Assembly: GCA_016787265.1 (NCBI GenBank)
Contig: JAEUVF010000018.1
Coordinates: 62,001 to 126,000 of the forward strand
Direction of reading: 5' to 3'
Origin: Flavipsychrobacter sp.
Lineage (GTDB): Bacteria; Bacteroidota; Bacteroidia; Chitinophagales; Chitinophagaceae
Length of the DNA: 64,000 nucleotides
Numbering within the stretch: the stretch's first letter is position 1; every line of letters begins with the position of its first letter. The notes below the pieces were generated by a model, which saw only the letters and a list, made by a program, of their open reading frames with translations, did not search any database and was not told where the DNA came from. Made by a program: the position numbers and the translations under genes. This document shows positions 62,001 to 64,000 of the stretch, piece by piece.

Positions 62001-63515
62001 CGCCAGTGGTGTATCTGTTCCCATTGAACCGATCGGCTCTTTGCCATCAATTGCCATGGGTGCTATAATGGTTTCCAGGTCTTCGGTTGAATAACCAAAT
62101 GCTTTCTGATACTTGAATACCTGCTCGTGTTCAAGATGTGTGAACAACACTCTTGGCTCAGGCAATTCTTCGAGGCGGATCTTATATTTATTCAGCCACT
62201 CTCCATAAGGCTTCTGGGAGCAGATTTGTTCTTTTAATTCGGTATCGCTGATGATGCGGCCCTGTTCCATATCCACCACAAACATTTTACCAGGCTGCAG
62301 GCGACCTTTTTCAATAACGATGGAAGGATCCACCGGCAATGCGCCTGTTTCCGAAGCCATGATCACACGATCATCATTGGTAACGCAGTAGCGGGAGGGG
62401 CGAAGACCATTCCGGTCGAGCGTGGCACCAATGATTTTTCCATCTGTGAATGAGATAGAAGCCGGACCGTCCCAGGGTTCCATAAAGGAAGCGTGGAATT
62501 CATAAAATGCTTTTTTAACCGGATCCATGCTTTCATTGCCATCCCATGCTTCAGGAATTAGCATCATCATTACATGAGGCAATGAACGACCTGATAAAGT
62601 CAGCAATTCGATCATGTTATCCAGGCAGGCGGAATCGGATTGTCCATCTGTAACAATCGGCAGCAGCAGGTCCATTTCTTCCTTGGTGAAATAAGGAGAA
62701 GTAAATCCTTTTTCGTTGGTGCGAAGCCAGTTCAGGTTACCCTGTACGGTATTGATTTCACCATTGTGTGCAATAAAGCGGAAAGGCTGAGCCAGCTTCC
62801 AGGAAGGGAAGGTGTTGGTGGCAAAACGGGAGTGTACCAAACCGAATGCGCTTACCAGTCGTTTGTCATTCAGATCGGGGAAATAACCGCGTACCTGGTT
62901 GCTGGTAAGTTGCCCCTTATACACTACAGTTTTATAGGAAAGAGATGCAATGTAGAATCCAATGGCATCTTTCTTCACCGTATTGTTGATGGTATGGCTG
63001 GCATAATTGCGCAGGATAAAGAGTTTGCGTTCGAACTCATCCGGGTTGTTGATATGATCCGGACATGCAATGAATACGTGCTCCATTTCCGGTTCCACAC
63101 TCAGGGCGGTTGCACCAATTCCCTCTGTATTCACCGGCACCTTACGGTAACCAATCACTTCGAGTCCGAGTTTCTCAGCTGCCCGGTTGAAGATATCTCT
63201 GCATTCTTCACGCAGACGAATTTCTCTTGGGAAAAACAATACACCCACTCCATAACGACCGAAAGAGGGGAGATGAAATCCCAGTTTCACACATTCATCA
63301 AAATAGAATTCGTGCGGTACCTGGATCATGATACCGGCGCCATCTCCTGTATTGGCTTCACAGCCACAGGCTCCCCGGTGCTCCATATTTTCCAATACGG
63401 TCAGGGCATCCGAAATGATTTGATGAGATTTGTTGCTTTTGATATTTGCCACAAAACCGATCCCACATGCGTCGCGCTCAAAGGAGGGATGGTATAAACC
63501 CTGGTTGCTTGCCAT
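58995..63515 (-). CDS. gltB: Glutamate synthase large subunit
   Basis: The 1506-residue protein has an N-terminal glutaminase whose nucleophile is Cys in RDACGIGF (about residue 17, so a short propeptide is removed), a central domain, the FMN/synthase domain (GGTGASPISSIKHAG), 3Fe-4S cysteines in CIMMRKCHLNTCPVG and a C-terminal beta helix (GATAVVEGVGDHGCEYM). It makes two glutamates from glutamine and 2-oxoglutarate. The last residues EVKSEK and the stop are read from repeat DNA. The large antisense open frame at its 5' end is a shadow. Confidence 0.97.
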   Translation of the reverse strand: MASNQGLYHPSFERDACGIGFVANIKSNKSHQIISDALTVLENMEHRGACGCEANTGDGAGIMIQVPHEFYFDECVKLGFHLPSFGRYGVGVLFFPREIRLREECRDIFNRAAEKLGLEVIGYRKVPVNTEGIGATALSVEPEMEHVFIACPDHINNPDEFERKLFILRNYASHTINNTVKKDAIGFYIASLSYKTVVYKGQLTSNQVRGYFPDLNDKRLVSAFGLVHSRFATNTFPSWKLAQPFRFIAHNGEINTVQGNLNWLRTNEKGFTSPYFTKEEMDLLLPIVTDGQSDSACLDNMIELLTLSGRSLPHVMMMLIPEAWDGNESMDPVKKAFYEFHASFMEPWDGPASISFTDGKIIGATLDRNGLRPSRYCVTNDDRVIMASETGALPVDPSIVIEKGRLQPGKMFVVDMEQGRIISDTELKEQICSQKPYGEWLNKYKIRLEELPEPRVLFTHLEHEQVFKYQKAFGYSTEDLETIIAPMAIDGKEPIGSMGTDTPLAVLSDQPQHLSSYFKQLFAQVTNPPIDPIRERLVMSLATFVGNNGNLLTEEPLAAHSVALKHPVLNNHELEKIRSIDTGVFQAKTLQCYFRADGKPGSLQKALDRICRYAVDAAQDGFEVLILSDRAIDSDHAPIPSLLATAAIHHHLIRKGLRGQVGLVVEAGDVWEVHHFACLIGFGATAINPYLALSTIRDLRLNGKLETSLDPDQLKKNYIKAVNEGLLKVFSKMGISTLQSYQGAQIFEIIGLNKTVVEKYFTGATSRIEGMGLDEIAREALAKHFLAFSKKEIPVDRLPVGGVYQWKRKGEFHLFNPQTIHLLQYSTKMNDYATYKKYAKLVNDQSVKAATLRSQLQFKTNRPSISIDEVEPAESIMKRFATGAMSFGSISHEAHSTLAIAMNRIGAKSNTGEGGEDVLRYEPMANGDSMRSAIKQVASGRFGVTSYYLTMADELQIKMAQGAKPGEGGQLPGHKVDEWIGKVRHSTPGVGLISPPPHHDIYSIEDLAQLIYDLKNSNRAARISVKLVSKAGVGTIAAGVAKAKADVILIAGHDGGTGASPISSIKHAGLPWELGLAESHQTLLKNKLRSRVVLQADGQMRTGRDIAIATLLGAEEWGIATAALVVEGCIMMRKCHLNTCPVGVATQDPELRKRFTGNADHVVNFFRFITEDLREIMAELGFRTINEMVGQVDFLEAKTDVTHWKYKGLDLSPVLYKEPASRYTGLYKMEEQDHGLSNVLDWKLLDAAKPALESQQKVFASFDVKNTDRTIGTILSNEISKKYKEEGLPDDTIHFKFTGTAGQSFGAFNTKGVTLELEGDANDYFGKGLSGAKLVVYPSLQASFVPEENIIIGNVAFYGATSGISFIRGKAGERFAVRNSGATAVVEGVGDHGCEYMTGGTVVILGDTGRNFAAGMSGGIAFIYDVKGNFPDLCNKEMVDLDPVAEEDIAQLKELLQQHYTYTGSTVAQFILNDFENQLKNFVKVFPSDYKKVLQKRRSMEVKSEK

Positions 63516-63622
63516 CGTTGATAATGCAGTTTAGAAAATTTTCAATAAAAAATACCTTCTGTTAGACAGAATTAATTATATGCAGCAAGCAAGGCTATGA
63601 ATATACAACAATAAATGAATAT

Positions 63623-64000
63623 TCAGACGAGGTATCCAAAAAGATTATCGTCTTTATTCAGTTCTGTGTAATTGATATGGTACTGCTGCATGTTTTTCAG
63701 CAGGATATGGTAATCTGTCGGGCTTTTGAGTTCAATTCCTACCAGTGCGGGTCCGGTTTCCTTATTGTGTTTCTGAATATATTCGAACCGGGTAATATCG
63801 TCTGATGGTCCCAGGACAAAATTTACAAATTCCTTCAAAGCGCCGGGGCGCTGTGCAAATCGTATGAGGAAATAATGTTTGAGTCCCTCGTATTGGAGGG
63901 CTCTCTCCTTAATTTCCTGCATTCTGTCAATATCGTTGTTGCTGCCGGATACAATGCATACCACCTTTTTTCCCTGTATCTGGTCGGCATATTGGTCCAG
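63623..64000 (-). CDS. ilvA: Threonine ammonia-lyase, C-terminal part (cut by the window edge)
   Basis: The frame is open to the window edge and gives 125 residues plus stop. VVCIVSGSNNDIDRM is the end of the PLP catalytic domain (usually SGGNND). The rest is an ACT-like regulatory domain (KHYFLIRFAQRPGALKEFV). The enzyme converts threonine to 2-oxobutyrate for isoleucine synthesis and is normally inhibited by isoleucine through the ACT domain. It ends about 108 bp upstream of gltB on the same strand. Confidence 0.88.
   Translation of the reverse strand: MDQYADQIQGKKVVCIVSGSNNDIDRMQEIKERALQYEGLKHYFLIRFAQRPGALKEFVNFVLGPSDDITRFEYIQKHNKETGPALVGIELKSPTDYHILLKNMQQYHINYTELNKDDNLFGYLV

Noticed and set aside
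62640..63497. 285-residue open frame antisense to the 5' end of gltB
   Set aside because: It is a shadow of gltB with no recognisable motif, promoter or terminator.

Overview
The window is a stretch of a Bacteroidota chromosome, most likely family Chitinophagaceae. Supporting signs are a SusC/SusD pair, flexirubin/dialkylresorcinol genes, promoters of the Bacteroidota type (TTTG, about 17-20 nt, TAnnTTTG), near-absence of Shine-Dalgarno (SD) sequences except at rpsU and one radical SAM gene, and the order tRNA-Thr/Tyr/Gly/Thr-tuf-tRNA-Trp-secE-nusG-rplKAJL. No mobile element, phage or CRISPR array was seen.

Layout. 1-5100: an AT-rich cell-surface block holding the tail of a large exported protein (possibly a type IX secretion C25 peptidase), two GT-C-like membrane glycosyltransferases, a radical SAM protein and a Gfo/Idh oxidoreductase. 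5098-12912: the housekeeping translation block (ribE, rpsU, xerC-like, hpf, five tRNAs, tuf, secE, nusG, rplK, rplA, rplJ, rplL). 12915-21082: a compact dialkylresorcinol (DarA/DarB) polyketide cluster with a ketosynthase/chain-length-factor pair, ACP, two accessory proteins and an ABC exporter. 21241-34270: a ROK regulator with SusC/SusD, then four exported proteins (redoxin lipoprotein, cytochrome c fused to a PHM-like copper monooxygenase, VCBS/ASPIC protein, vanadium haloperoxidase-like protein). 34447-38302: rpoB alone, with its own promoter and terminator; neither rplL nor rpoC is next to it. 38326-45012: ion antiporter, S9 peptidase, bestrophin, UspA-like protein and a two-component system. 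45094-50060: thrABC with a threonine-rich leader peptide and attenuator. 50168-54329: ppc and a 5'-truncated cytochrome-type gene. 54334-64000: porin, ammonium transporter, gltD, gltB and the 3' end of ilvA.

The right third is metabolically coherent. Amt imports ammonium and GltBD assimilates it into glutamate. Ppc supplies oxaloacetate, ThrABC makes threonine and IlvA diverts threonine to isoleucine.

The most unusual features are the break-up of the rplL-rpoB-rpoC operon; the thr leader with nine threonines in 17 residues; a family of 7-nt-periodic intergenic repeats that begin at stop codons and in two places supply coding sequence; the truncated cytochrome gene whose apparent N-terminus is repeat DNA; and the copper/heme/haloperoxidase cassette downstream of SusCD.
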